From CAYOWQ01 sp964407695 (lineage in GTDB: Bacteria; Planctomycetota; Phycisphaerae; Phycisphaerales; SM1A02), in NCBI GenBank assembly GCA_964407695.1, contig CAYOWQ010000010.1, positions 77,563 to 141,562 of the forward strand: a stretch of 64,000 nucleotides of DNA. The letters run 5' to 3'. Shown piece by piece: positions 32,699 through 41,035 of this stretch (position 1 is the first letter of the stretch; each line of letters begins with the position of its first letter). The notes beneath the pieces are model-generated. The model did no database searches. It saw only the letters and a program-made list of their open reading frames with translations, and had not been told where the DNA came from. Position numbers and translations under genes: made by a program.

Positions 32699-33175
32699 GT
32701 GATCAAGATTCTTGACATACTTTCCCCTCAGGCCGTGAAGGTTCCGCTGGAGAGCGACCAGAAGAAGCCTGCCATTGAAGAGCTTGTGGACCTGCTGGGT
32801 GCGGCGGGTCAGATCGGCGACCCCGAGGCGCTGAAGCGGGCGGTCTGGGAGCGAGAGGTTCAGCGATCGACAGGAATCGGAGAAGGGCTGGCGATTCCTC
32901 ATGGAAAACACCCGTCGGTGCGTCGACTGGTGATGGCGATTGGACGCCCCGCCCAGCCGATCGAATTCGACGCGATCGATCGCAAGCCGGTCCGATTGAT
33001 CGTGTTGCTGGCCTCGCCGCCCGACCGGACGAGCGACCACATTCAGGCATTGGGGAAGATCAGCCGCCTTATGACCAATGCAGCGCTTCGCGAGGCCACA
33101 TATTCCGCCGAATCAAACGAGAAGCTGTACGAGTTGTTTCGACGGGCTGAAACGGCCGCGATGTCAGTCACCTGA
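32699..33175 (+). CDS. PTS EIIA domain protein (PtsN/fructose type)
   Basis: A 158-residue protein starting at GTG 32699. The phosphorylatable His68 lies in G-E-G-L-A-I-P-H-G-K, the signature of the EIIA fructose/nitrogen family. A preceding R-E-x-x-x-S-T-G-I-G is standard. No sugar permease is nearby, so a regulatory role like PtsN is more likely than transport. It ends by overlapping the convergent truD gene by 12 bases. Confidence 0.87.
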   Translation: MIKILDILSPQAVKVPLESDQKKPAIEELVDLLGAAGQIGDPEALKRAVWEREVQRSTGIGEGLAIPHGKHPSVRRLVMAIGRPAQPIEFDAIDRKPVRLIVLLASPPDRTSDHIQALGKISRLMTNAALREATYSAESNEKLYELFRRAETAAMSVT

Positions 33176-34462
33176 TGCCTCTACTTCAGTGTCTGATGCC
33201 TGATCCTGAGCATCGAGGTCGACGAGTTCCCGCATGACGATCGTGGCGTAGACCCCCCGAGGGAGGTCGAATGCGACGCGGACATAGGGTCCGAATTCAT
33301 CGAGACCGGAATCGATTTGCGTGTGGGTGATCTGTGAGCGGAGTGGCCGCCGCCCGCCGAGGAGACCGCGGCGAGGGTGACTGAACAGCTCGGGCGCGAG
33401 TCCGGTGGAGGCGAGCGCTTCAACCTCAGCCTCGTCTACTGATCCGGCGGTGCGGGTCATGTTTTGGCCCCAGAGGGGACCGGAGGGTGAGATTTCGAAG
33501 GTTCTGGCTCGATGCGCGAGGTCTTCGCGGGCCAGATCTTCGGGGGTCACGAGGAACACCCGGCGCGAATGATGCAGCCAGGCGAGATCGCCCTCGACAA
33601 TGGTGGTGAGCCGTTGATCCTCGAGCCGTCGATCGAGCACGCGATTGAAGATGGCGCTCTGCAAGGCGCTGACCCAGAAAGTGAGCCCGTGCTTCCCGAT
33701 GCTCATCACCGCGCCACGGGGATTGCGGCCCTGGCGCAGGGCCCGCAGGGCTGCCGACTCGGCTCGATCCGACCTCGACCATTGCTCGAGCGCGCCTTTG
33801 AAGTCTCCGGAGTCGTAGCGCTGCCGTCGATCGAGTTGATACGGGGGAAACCATGAACCCCTGGAGCCGAGCAATTCATCGAGCAGGCCCGTCCAGTCTT
33901 CCTGAATCAACAGGGCGGCGAGGCGATGGTTGTTGTGCCGGTAGCCGAACCGCTGTGAACCGTAGTAATCGGGGACACCGGTGCGCTCCAGCTCAATCAG
34001 CCGGCGATGAACCTGTGGAACGGCCAGGGGGTCGATATCGCGAATCCGGATGACGAATCGGTTGCCCGCGAGATGGCCGCGACGAAGCTTGTTGCCGTGT
34101 CGCCTGGCCCAGAGGATGTGCACGCGATCATCGGGGAGGTTGAGGGCCGGTGGGTCCCTGAGCAGATGAAGCGAGACGGTCTGTCTGGTGATGGCGACCT
34201 TGTCTTTCATGCCGGCGAATCCGATGGCGTCGGGTTGAACGCCAAAGTGCCTGCAGAGAATGTCGGTCATCTCGGCATGAGCGATGCCGCGCTTTTCGAT
34301 TCCGAGATAGAGATGTTCTCCCTCGCCGGAAGGCTCATAGAGAGGGATCTCGTCGACGAGAAAGTCCTCGGGCCGCCTCTTGATGGCGCCGCGAAGCGTT
34401 GGAGGCGGCAAGAGGTGCTGTCGCGGCAGCGGGTCGAATGGTTCGGTGGCCGCGCTGGGCAT
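33164..34462 (-). CDS. truD: tRNA pseudouridine(13) synthase
   Basis: A 432-residue protein. The catalytic Asp87 lies in G-F-A-G-M-K-D-K-V-A-I-T-R-Q, motif II of TruD. E-D-F-L-V-D-E-I-P near the N-terminus, N-R-F-V-I-R-I-R and N-Y/D-Y-Y-G-S-Q-R-F-G follow in the right order. The enzyme isomerises U13 of tRNA. It is slightly longer than E. coli TruD (349), mostly through loops in the insertion domain. The C-terminus ends in an acidic tail. It is 17 bases from the nuclease gene upstream, probably co-transcribed. Confidence 0.92.
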   Translation of the reverse strand: MPSAATEPFDPLPRQHLLPPPTLRGAIKRRPEDFLVDEIPLYEPSGEGEHLYLGIEKRGIAHAEMTDILCRHFGVQPDAIGFAGMKDKVAITRQTVSLHLLRDPPALNLPDDRVHILWARRHGNKLRRGHLAGNRFVIRIRDIDPLAVPQVHRRLIELERTGVPDYYGSQRFGYRHNNHRLAALLIQEDWTGLLDELLGSRGSWFPPYQLDRRQRYDSGDFKGALEQWSRSDRAESAALRALRQGRNPRGAVMSIGKHGLTFWVSALQSAIFNRVLDRRLEDQRLTTIVEGDLAWLHHSRRVFLVTPEDLAREDLAHRARTFEISPSGPLWGQNMTRTAGSVDEAEVEALASTGLAPELFSHPRRGLLGGRRPLRSQITHTQIDSGLDEFGPYVRVAFDLPRGVYATIVMRELVDLDAQDQASDTEVEASGD

Positions 34463-34479
34463 GCGAAACCTCGGGGCGA

Positions 34480-34980
34480 TCAGGACTCGTCCGGATCGTC
34501 TTCGTCGTCGAGCTCGAGATCGAGATCGGATTCTTCGAGGTCAACGTCGTCGTCGGACTCCTGGGATTGCAACAAGCTGCCCTGGTCGGCTGCGGCCGCG
34601 TTCAGAACTTTCTCAGCGACGTAAATGGGAACACCTTCGGCGACACCCAGGGCGATGGCGTCTGAAGGTCGGGAATCCACCTCAATTTCGAGGCCGTCCT
34701 GTTCAATGAGGAGGCGGGCATAGAACGTGCCGGCGTCAAGGTCGTGGATGTGAATTTCCTTCAGTTGGCCGCCAAGCTGACGGATCACTGACGCGAGGAG
34801 ATCGTGGGTCTGCGGTCGGGGTATCTCGATTCCCTTGAGTCGGCGCTCGATGGCAAAGGCTTCAGGCAGACCGATGACGATGGGAAACTTTCGGCTGCCA
34901 TCAACCTCAGAGAGCTCGATGATCTGCATATCCGCCAGTTCGCGGATGAAGATTCTCGAAAGTTCCATGCGCACGGCCAT
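34480..34980 (-). CDS. Bifunctional nuclease (BFN, DUF151) family protein
   Basis: A 166-residue protein. The domain begins directly at M-E-L-S-R-I-F-I-R-E (second Met, residue 5) and shows F-P-I-V-I-G, then the P-S-D-A-I-A-L-G motif with R just before it (S-R-P-S-D-A-I-A-L). The last 30 residues are almost all Asp, Glu, Ser and Leu, a disordered acidic tail. The family is named from a plant member with RNase and DNase activity; bacterial roles are poorly known. The start overlaps the methyltransferase frame upstream by about 60-74 bases. Confidence 0.85.
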   Translation of the reverse strand: MAVRMELSRIFIRELADMQIIELSEVDGSRKFPIVIGLPEAFAIERRLKGIEIPRPQTHDLLASVIRQLGGQLKEIHIHDLDAGTFYARLLIEQDGLEIEVDSRPSDAIALGVAEGVPIYVAEKVLNAAAADQGSLLQSQESDDDVDLEESDLDLELDDEDDPDES

Positions 34981-35788
34981 CGGTCAAAGACTCCAGGGAT
35001 TCCCGGTGAGTGTAGGGGGCCTGCGTTCCAGTGCGGCAGGCCGCGAGAGAAAGTTGATTGGCTGCGATGCGAGGACGGTATCTCGCCGGAGGTTCGGGTC
35101 GTCGAGCCGGCCGGACGGCGGTGACGCTGAAGAGGTCCCAGAGAATTCCGGACCGGCACGTCCGAAGCGTTCGGAACTCGAGGTTCTCGCGAGCCAGGGC
35201 TTTGAGAATCTCGGTGGACGTCGTGACGCGGCGGTGCGGCCCTGTTCCCATTCTCAGCGAGCCGATCATCACCTTCATCCAGAGTGTGTCGCGGCACCAA
35301 TCGATGATGAGCAGGCGGCCCCCGGGCCGGAGCACACGATGGAATTCTCTCAACGCGGCGTTCTGGTCACTGATCAGATGGAATGCGTTCGTGCAGGTCA
35401 CCAGGTCTGCGGAGGTGTCGGCAAGCGGAAGGCGGTCGGCGGAGGCCACGGATGCTTGAAATCGAGAATGGAACGCGAGCCGCTCGCGAGCCCGGGCAAG
35501 CATGGGTTCCGACAGGTCGAATCCGAGGATTCTCAACTCCGGCCAGCGCTCTGCGATTCCCAGGGCCAGTAAACCGGTTCCGCAGGCGACGTCCACAACA
35601 ACTCCATCATCGGGCCGGACGAGACCGCGCAGCTCTGCGAAGGCCGCATGGTGGGTATCGCGGCTATAGCGAGCCCAGCGGGTGTCATAGGTCTCCGCGT
35701 ACGCGGCGTAGACGCGTTGCAAGGTCGAGTTCTGGCCTTGTGACCTGGAAGCCGTGCGGTCAAGGTGGAGCTGGTTGGCGGGATGCAT
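34907..35788 (-). CDS. Class I SAM-dependent methyltransferase
   Basis: A 293-residue protein. Motif I reads V-D-V-A-C-G-T-G-L-L-A-L-G, motif II/III follows as D-L-S-E-P-M-L-A-R-A-R, and L-R-P-G-G-R-L-L-I-I-D-W gives the post-motif III strand, as in UbiE/Methyltransf_11 proteins. The recognisable domain ends near residue 225 (F-S-V-T-A-V). The final 65 residues are not conserved and run 74 bases into the nuclease gene in another frame. Either the overlap is real or a sequencing shift extends the frame. The substrate is unknown; a small molecule is likely. Confidence 0.8.
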   Translation of the reverse strand: MHPANQLHLDRTASRSQGQNSTLQRVYAAYAETYDTRWARYSRDTHHAAFAELRGLVRPDDGVVVDVACGTGLLALGIAERWPELRILGFDLSEPMLARARERLAFHSRFQASVASADRLPLADTSADLVTCTNAFHLISDQNAALREFHRVLRPGGRLLIIDWCRDTLWMKVMIGSLRMGTGPHRRVTTSTEILKALARENLEFRTLRTCRSGILWDLFSVTAVRPARRPEPPARYRPRIAANQLSLAACRTGTQAPYTHRESLESLTDGRAHGTFENLHPRTGGYADHRAL

Positions 35789-35880
35789 GGGCCGAAAGGA
35801 TCAATAGGCCAATCCCACACAGGCAATCAATACCCTGGTCACATCAAGTTTCCTTCATGAAGCTGATGTAATCTGGTGTC

Positions 35881-37659
35881 ATGATTCACGTCATCGCACT
35901 GGCTGCAGTTGTCATCGGATCCGATCCCGCCCTGGAGCTCAACCGACTCTATGAGGATTACCAGGCTTGGCGCCTGCGCGAGTCACCGGAGATGGCGATG
36001 TCCAACGGTGACTATTCGAATGCGGACCATCTTTCGGACATGAGTCTTGAAGCGGTGCATCGCCGCCAGGAGCAGACACGGGAGTTCCTGAATCGCCTGC
36101 ACCAGATTCCTGCCGGAGAACTGGACGAGCGTTCGCTGATCAGCCGAGAGGTGTTCGACCTGATGCTTACGACCGAGGTGGCGGGTTACCAGTATCGCAC
36201 GGAGTTGATGCCGATCGGGGCACGGTTCGGCCCTCATCTCGCTGTACCACAGATGCACGAACGCGTGCGATTCGATTCTGTGAAGGACTATGAAGATTAT
36301 CTCCAGCGACTGCGGGGTGTTCCGAAGATGGTGGACGATCTGATCCAGACGCTCAAGACGGGACTTGCCGAAGGGCGAACGCCGCCGCGGGTCACGATGG
36401 AGTCCATACCTGATCAGTTTCGAGCGATTCTGAGCGGGGGCGGACTGGACGGACTGACCCAGCCGCTGCTTCGATTTCCGGCGTGCGTTGATGAGGCAAA
36501 CCGGAACGAGATTGCCGACCAGCTCAAGCAGGACGTCATTCCAACGGTTCGAGGCGCGCTGGAGCGCCTGGGTGATTTTGTCACCAAGGAATATCTGCCG
36601 GGGTGTCGCCCAACGATCGCAGCCAAGGACCTTCCCGACGGTGAGGCGTATTACGCGTGGCGGCTGCGTGACGAAACAACGTCAGAGCTTTCAGCGAATT
36701 ACATCCATCGAATCGGGACGCGCGAGGTGGCAAGGATTCGCGACGAGATGCTGAAGGTCATCGCCAGGACCGACTTCAAGGAAAAGAATCCGGAGTCGGC
36801 CGAACTGGAGGGCGACGAACTCTTCAAGGCGTTTGTCAATTATCTTCGCACGAGCCCGCGGTTCTATTACACCAGGGAAGAGGATCTCCTGACGGGATAT
36901 CGGGAGATCTGCAAGAGGATCGATGCCGAGCTGCCGCGGGTATTTCAGACACTCCCGAGGTTGCCCTACGGGGTGCGGCCGGTGCCCAAATTCATGGCTC
37001 CGATGCAGACCACAGCGTATTACCAGAATGGCGATATCCGCAATCGCGAGTCGGGCGTGTTCTATGCCAATACCTACGCCCTCGATCAGCGGCCGAAGTA
37101 CGAAATGATCCCGTTGGCGCTGCACGAGTCAGTGCCGGGGCACCACCTGCAGATCGCTCTTGCTCAAGAGATTGAGGGAATACCGGAATTTCGAAAGCAC
37201 ACCGGCTTCACGGCCTTTGTAGAGGGGTGGGGGCTCTATTCCGAGAGTCTCGGTCTGGAGATGGGACTGTACAGCGATCCATACGATGACTTTGGGCGGC
37301 TGCTCTACGAGATGTGGCGATCGTGCAGACTTGTGGTGGACACCGGCGTCCATGCGCTGGGTTGGACGCGAGATCAGGCCATTGTGTACATGCGCGACAA
37401 CACCGCCCTCTCGGAGCTGAACATTCAGACCGAGGTGGATCGCTATATCTCGTGGCCCGGGCAGGCGACGGGCTACAAGATCGGGCAATTGGAAATCAAG
37501 CGGCTGCGAGAAAAGGCGGCCGATGCGCTGGGAGATACCTTCGACCTGCGCGAGTTTCACGATGTGGTGCTGCTCGAAGGCGCTGTGCCGATCAGCATTC
37601 TCGAACGTCGCGTCAATGAATGGGTTGCAAAAAAGAGAGCCGCTCAGCCCAGCCGCTGA
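35881..37659 (+). CDS. DUF885 family zinc-peptidase-like protein
   Basis: A 592-residue protein, probably exported with a weak signal sequence (M-I-H-V-I-A-L-A-A-V-V-I-G-S). The metal-binding motif H-E-S-V-P-G-H-H is at residues 415-422, and the downstream V-E-G-W-G-L-Y-S-E supplies the third ligand Glu. This HExxxGH arrangement defines the DUF885 family, remote relatives of M2/M3-type gluzincins. Members probably cleave peptides. The end overlaps the convergent helicase gene by 16 bases. Substrate and location are inferred only. Confidence 0.87.
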   Translation: MIHVIALAAVVIGSDPALELNRLYEDYQAWRLRESPEMAMSNGDYSNADHLSDMSLEAVHRRQEQTREFLNRLHQIPAGELDERSLISREVFDLMLTTEVAGYQYRTELMPIGARFGPHLAVPQMHERVRFDSVKDYEDYLQRLRGVPKMVDDLIQTLKTGLAEGRTPPRVTMESIPDQFRAILSGGGLDGLTQPLLRFPACVDEANRNEIADQLKQDVIPTVRGALERLGDFVTKEYLPGCRPTIAAKDLPDGEAYYAWRLRDETTSELSANYIHRIGTREVARIRDEMLKVIARTDFKEKNPESAELEGDELFKAFVNYLRTSPRFYYTREEDLLTGYREICKRIDAELPRVFQTLPRLPYGVRPVPKFMAPMQTTAYYQNGDIRNRESGVFYANTYALDQRPKYEMIPLALHESVPGHHLQIALAQEIEGIPEFRKHTGFTAFVEGWGLYSESLGLEMGLYSDPYDDFGRLLYEMWRSCRLVVDTGVHALGWTRDQAIVYMRDNTALSELNIQTEVDRYISWPGQATGYKIGQLEIKRLREKAADALGDTFDLREFHDVVLLEGAVPISILERRVNEWVAKKRAAQPSR

Positions 37660-39953
37660 AGCCGCGCCACTTCGAGGATCAGCGTCTTCAGTCCGACCGT
37701 GCCGAAACGAACGCGGGCGCTTGAACTGCCCGCGCGGGGCATGACGGCCTCGACACGGCCGAGCCCGAACTGTGGATGCCGCACGAGGCAGCCGACGGGA
37801 AAGGCGCGAACCGATTCGTTGCCGAAATCGGCGGATATGGCCGGGTCGTCGTATTCCACGAACGGGTCGTTCTGATTCGAGATCGTGATGTTCTCGGCGG
37901 GCAGCTCGTCGATGAAGTGGCTCCTGATGGTGCGGTCGCGCAAGCCGCGGACGGTACGAATGGCCGCAGAGGTCATCAGCAGGTGCTTGCGGGCGCGGGT
38001 GATGCCGACGAAACACAATCGTCGTTCCTCCTCCAGCTCAACCTCGCTTGATGCTGAGCGAGCATGGGGCAGAAGTCCTTCCTCAAGACCGATGAGGGCC
38101 ACCACGGAGAATTCCAGGCCTTTGGCCGCGTGCAGCGTGAGAAGCGTCACCGCCCCTGAGGCCGGATCGATGGTATCGGCATCGGAAACCAGGGCGACTG
38201 ATTCGAGAAACGCCGCGAGCATCTGGGCCGGTGAAAGCGGTTCGTCGCGTTCGTCGTCGACCGGCGGCTGAAATTCGGCCGCTGCGCTGACCAGTTCCTC
38301 CAGGTTTCGAAGTCGCTCCTCGTCCTCTTCGGATTGCGATCGGCGATAGAAGTCTTCGAGGCCGGAAGTCTTGAGAATGCGTCCGACAACTTCGGCAAGG
38401 GTTCCACCTCCGCCGCCGAGCAGGCCGGTTGGGGTGAGCGACTCCCTCCAGCCGTCGACCATGGCCGCGAATTTGCGGCAGGCGTTAACGGCTCGCGCAT
38501 TGAGGCCGTGGGCGACGTCGGCCTGGCGCAAGGCGTCGAGGAGCGAGATTCGTCGATCAGAGGCGACAACTTCAAGCTTGCTCACGGTGGCATCACTGAT
38601 GCTTCGAGCGGGCGTGTTGACGATGCGTCGGAGGGCAACGTCGTCGGCAGGATTCGCCACCACGCGAAGGTATGACACCAGGTCCTTCACTTCCTTGCGC
38701 TCGTAGTAGGCGGTGCCGCGAGCGATCTGATACGGCACCTGCGCGCGACGCAGTGCATCCTCCATCACCCGCGACAGTGCGTTCATGCGATAGAGCACCG
38801 CCATGTCTTTCCATGAGATGCCGTCGTCATGGCGTCGGCGCAGCTCGTCGACCACGATGGCGGCCTCGTGGTGCTCATCCCGGCAGATGATGACGCTGGG
38901 TTTTTCGCCGTCGTCGAGACCTGTAAACAGTCTCTTGTGTTTGCGGCGGCGATTGTGCTGAATCAGGCCTGCCGCAGCGGCGACAATGTGGGCACACGAT
39001 CGAAAGTTCTCGCCGAGCGGGATGATGCGTGCGTCTGGAAAGTGCTCTTCGAACTCGAGAATGTTGCTGATGTCGGCCCCGCGCCAGCCGTAGATCGATT
39101 GATCGGGGTCGCCGACGACGCAGATGTTGGCGGTGGGTGGGGCGGCTGCTTCGGTCTCAATCGGCAGGCCAAAGGAGTCATACGCGGGCTGGTGTGTCGG
39201 CACAGGTGCAACACCTGCGACCATCGGTGAGACGAGGAGGTGCGCAATCATGAACTGCGCGTGATTGGTGTCCTGATACTCGTCGATCAAGACGTATCGA
39301 TACCGTTCCTGCAGTTCCGCGCGGACGCGACGGTCGTCGCGCAGCAGGCGGGCCGTCTCCATCAGGAGGTCGTCAAAATCCACAGCCTTGTTCTGGCGCA
39401 GAATCTGCTCATACACGCGATAGACCTTGGCGATCGAGCGTTCGCGAAAATCGTTGGCGTTGGCGGCGTAGGCGCCCGCATCGGCCAGCGCGTTCTTGGC
39501 GTTGCTGATCTCCGATGCGACGGACGCCGGCGACCAGTTTTTCGTGCTGAGCCCAGCGCTCTCAATGGCTCGCTTCACGGCGTCGCGCTGGTCGGCCGCG
39601 TCATAGATGGTGAAAGACTCGGGAAGTTTCGCAGCGTCGGCGTATCGGCGCAGCAGCCGGGCGCATAAGGAGTGAAACGTGGTCACGGTCAGGCCGCGAC
39701 GACCGGGCAGATTCTCCGGCAGGAGCTGCTCGACACGTTCTCGCATCTCGCCGGCGGCCTTGTTCGTGAAGGTGAGGGCGAGAATGTTCCAGGCGGGAAT
39801 GCCCTGCGAAACGAGCCAGGCGATGCGGCGGGTAATGACGCGGGTCTTGCCCGATCCCGGCCCGGCAAGCACCAGGAGTGGACCATCGACGTGCATGACG
39901 GCCTCTCGCTGAGGCTCGGTGAGATCGTCGAGCAGGGCCCTGGTGTCGAGCAT
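37644..39953 (-). CDS. UvrD/PcrA-type superfamily 1 DNA helicase
   Basis: A 769-residue protein from the ATG at 39953 (an ATG at 40073 would add 40 unconserved residues). Motif Q/I reads L-T-E-P-Q-R-E-A-V with A-G-P-G-S-G-K-T-R-V, motif Ia T-F-T-N-K-A-A, motif II D-E-Y-Q-D-T-N, motif III G-D-P-D-Q-S-I-Y-G-W-R-G-A, motif V/VI T-L-H-A-A-K-G-L-E-F and V-G-I-T-R-A-R. A C-terminal Tudor-like domain (V-R-H-P-Q-F-G-L-G) is present as in PcrA/UvrD. The enzyme unwinds DNA 3' to 5' in repair and plasmid replication. An 80-residue insertion near motif III region (residues about 250-285) is slightly longer than usual. Confidence 0.94.
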   Translation of the reverse strand: MLDTRALLDDLTEPQREAVMHVDGPLLVLAGPGSGKTRVITRRIAWLVSQGIPAWNILALTFTNKAAGEMRERVEQLLPENLPGRRGLTVTTFHSLCARLLRRYADAAKLPESFTIYDAADQRDAVKRAIESAGLSTKNWSPASVASEISNAKNALADAGAYAANANDFRERSIAKVYRVYEQILRQNKAVDFDDLLMETARLLRDDRRVRAELQERYRYVLIDEYQDTNHAQFMIAHLLVSPMVAGVAPVPTHQPAYDSFGLPIETEAAAPPTANICVVGDPDQSIYGWRGADISNILEFEEHFPDARIIPLGENFRSCAHIVAAAAGLIQHNRRRKHKRLFTGLDDGEKPSVIICRDEHHEAAIVVDELRRRHDDGISWKDMAVLYRMNALSRVMEDALRRAQVPYQIARGTAYYERKEVKDLVSYLRVVANPADDVALRRIVNTPARSISDATVSKLEVVASDRRISLLDALRQADVAHGLNARAVNACRKFAAMVDGWRESLTPTGLLGGGGGTLAEVVGRILKTSGLEDFYRRSQSEEDEERLRNLEELVSAAAEFQPPVDDERDEPLSPAQMLAAFLESVALVSDADTIDPASGAVTLLTLHAAKGLEFSVVALIGLEEGLLPHARSASSEVELEEERRLCFVGITRARKHLLMTSAAIRTVRGLRDRTIRSHFIDELPAENITISNQNDPFVEYDDPAISADFGNESVRAFPVGCLVRHPQFGLGRVEAVMPRAGSSSARVRFGTVGLKTLILEVARLQRLG

Positions 39954-40389
39954 CGCGGCAGCGTATGCGGCCCGCCGAGGGGCGTCATCCTGAAACCAAT
40001 TGGTGGTGGCGATTCGGCCACCACAACCCCTAGTGGAAATGACAGCAAGGGAAAGGTTGTCCACACCATTCATAGAGGTTGGACATGCGAATGCAGGACC
40101 GATAAACTTTGCCTTGACAATGACTTACCATCGAATGTCAAAATATACAAGATTTCGTTGAAAAGAATCTTGAAGCCACAATATGTAGGGGTACGATGCA
40201 GTTGTTGAGGAGTTCGCTGAACTGCCGATGGCGGCCGCCGGATGCGGCTGTTGAGGACGGTTTCGGCCATGGCGGCGAGCTCAGCCTCGTGGGACGGTTT
40301 TCCCGCCCTGCCCGGCTCGGACGTGCGGATGCGTCCGGTCATGACGACCCGCCCCCACATTTCTTTGGGCGGGAAGACGAGGTGAAACG
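39954..40389. other. Intergenic region between helicase and dcd
   Basis: 436 bases between divergent genes. It holds an AT-rich island (40100-40195), an inverted pair TTGACA (40114-40119) and TGTCAA (40136-40141), and a hairpin just before dcd: CCCGCCC (40348-40354) with GGGCGGG (40367-40373), ending six bases before a GAGGTG ribosome site. No RNA gene recognised. Confidence 0.5.
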
Positions 40390-40959
40390 ATGGGCGTTTT
40401 GTGCGACACGCAAATCCGCGAATTGATCGGCATTGAGCCGTTTGAAGAGAATGTGAAGCGGCAAGGCCGCGTGAGCTACGGGGTGTCGAGCTACGGCTAC
40501 GACGTCCGGGTGGGAACGAAGTTCAAGATTTTCACGAACGTGACGACGGGCGGCACGGGCGTGGTGGACCCGAAGAATTTCAGTCCGGATTCCTTCATTA
40601 CGCTGGATACGAAGGAGACCGGGAAAGACCACATCATCATTCCGCCGAACTCATTTGCGTTGGCGGAGACGGTGGAGGAAATCAAGGTGCCGCGCAATGT
40701 GCTGGCGATCTGCGTGGGCAAAAGCACCTATGCCCGCTGCGGCATCATCGTGAACGTGACGCCGCTGGAGCCGGAGTGGCGCGGACGGGTGACGATCGAG
40801 ATCTCGAACACGACGCCGCTGCCGGCGAAGATTTATGCCAACGAGGGCATCGCACAGATGGTGTTTTTGAAGGCCGACCGGGTGTGCGCGGTGAGCTACG
40901 CCGACAAGGGCGGCAAATACCAGGATCAGAGCGGGCTGACATTGCCCATGGTGGATTGA
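40390..40959 (+). CDS. dcd: dCTP deaminase
   Basis: A 189-residue enzyme. S-S-Y-G-Y-D-V-R precedes the core G-K-S-T-Y-A-R-C-G-I-I-V-N-V-T-P-L-E-P-E with the catalytic Glu, and a C-terminal lid ends in K-Y-Q-D-Q-S-G-L-T-L. It deaminates dCTP to dUTP; some homologues are bifunctional and release dUMP directly. A GAGGTG site lies six bases before the ATG. It sits 76 bases upstream of the ribonucleotide reductase gene on the same strand, a sensible dNTP-supply operon. The dUTPase activity cannot be decided by eye. Confidence 0.94.
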   Translation: MGVLCDTQIRELIGIEPFEENVKRQGRVSYGVSSYGYDVRVGTKFKIFTNVTTGGTGVVDPKNFSPDSFITLDTKETGKDHIIIPPNSFALAETVEEIKVPRNVLAICVGKSTYARCGIIVNVTPLEPEWRGRVTIEISNTTPLPAKIYANEGIAQMVFLKADRVCAVSYADKGGKYQDQSGLTLPMVD

Positions 40960-41035
40960 GCACGACGTGGCATCGAGGTTTCAGGGCCTCGATGCCCTGA
41001 CCCCCAACATCTCTCAGGGACAGTTTGGACGCTCC

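Noticed and set aside
40114..40141. TTGACA and TGTCAA as two back-to-back -35 boxes
   Set aside because: No acceptable -10 hexamer stands at 16-18 bases on either strand, so it is recorded only as an inverted pair.
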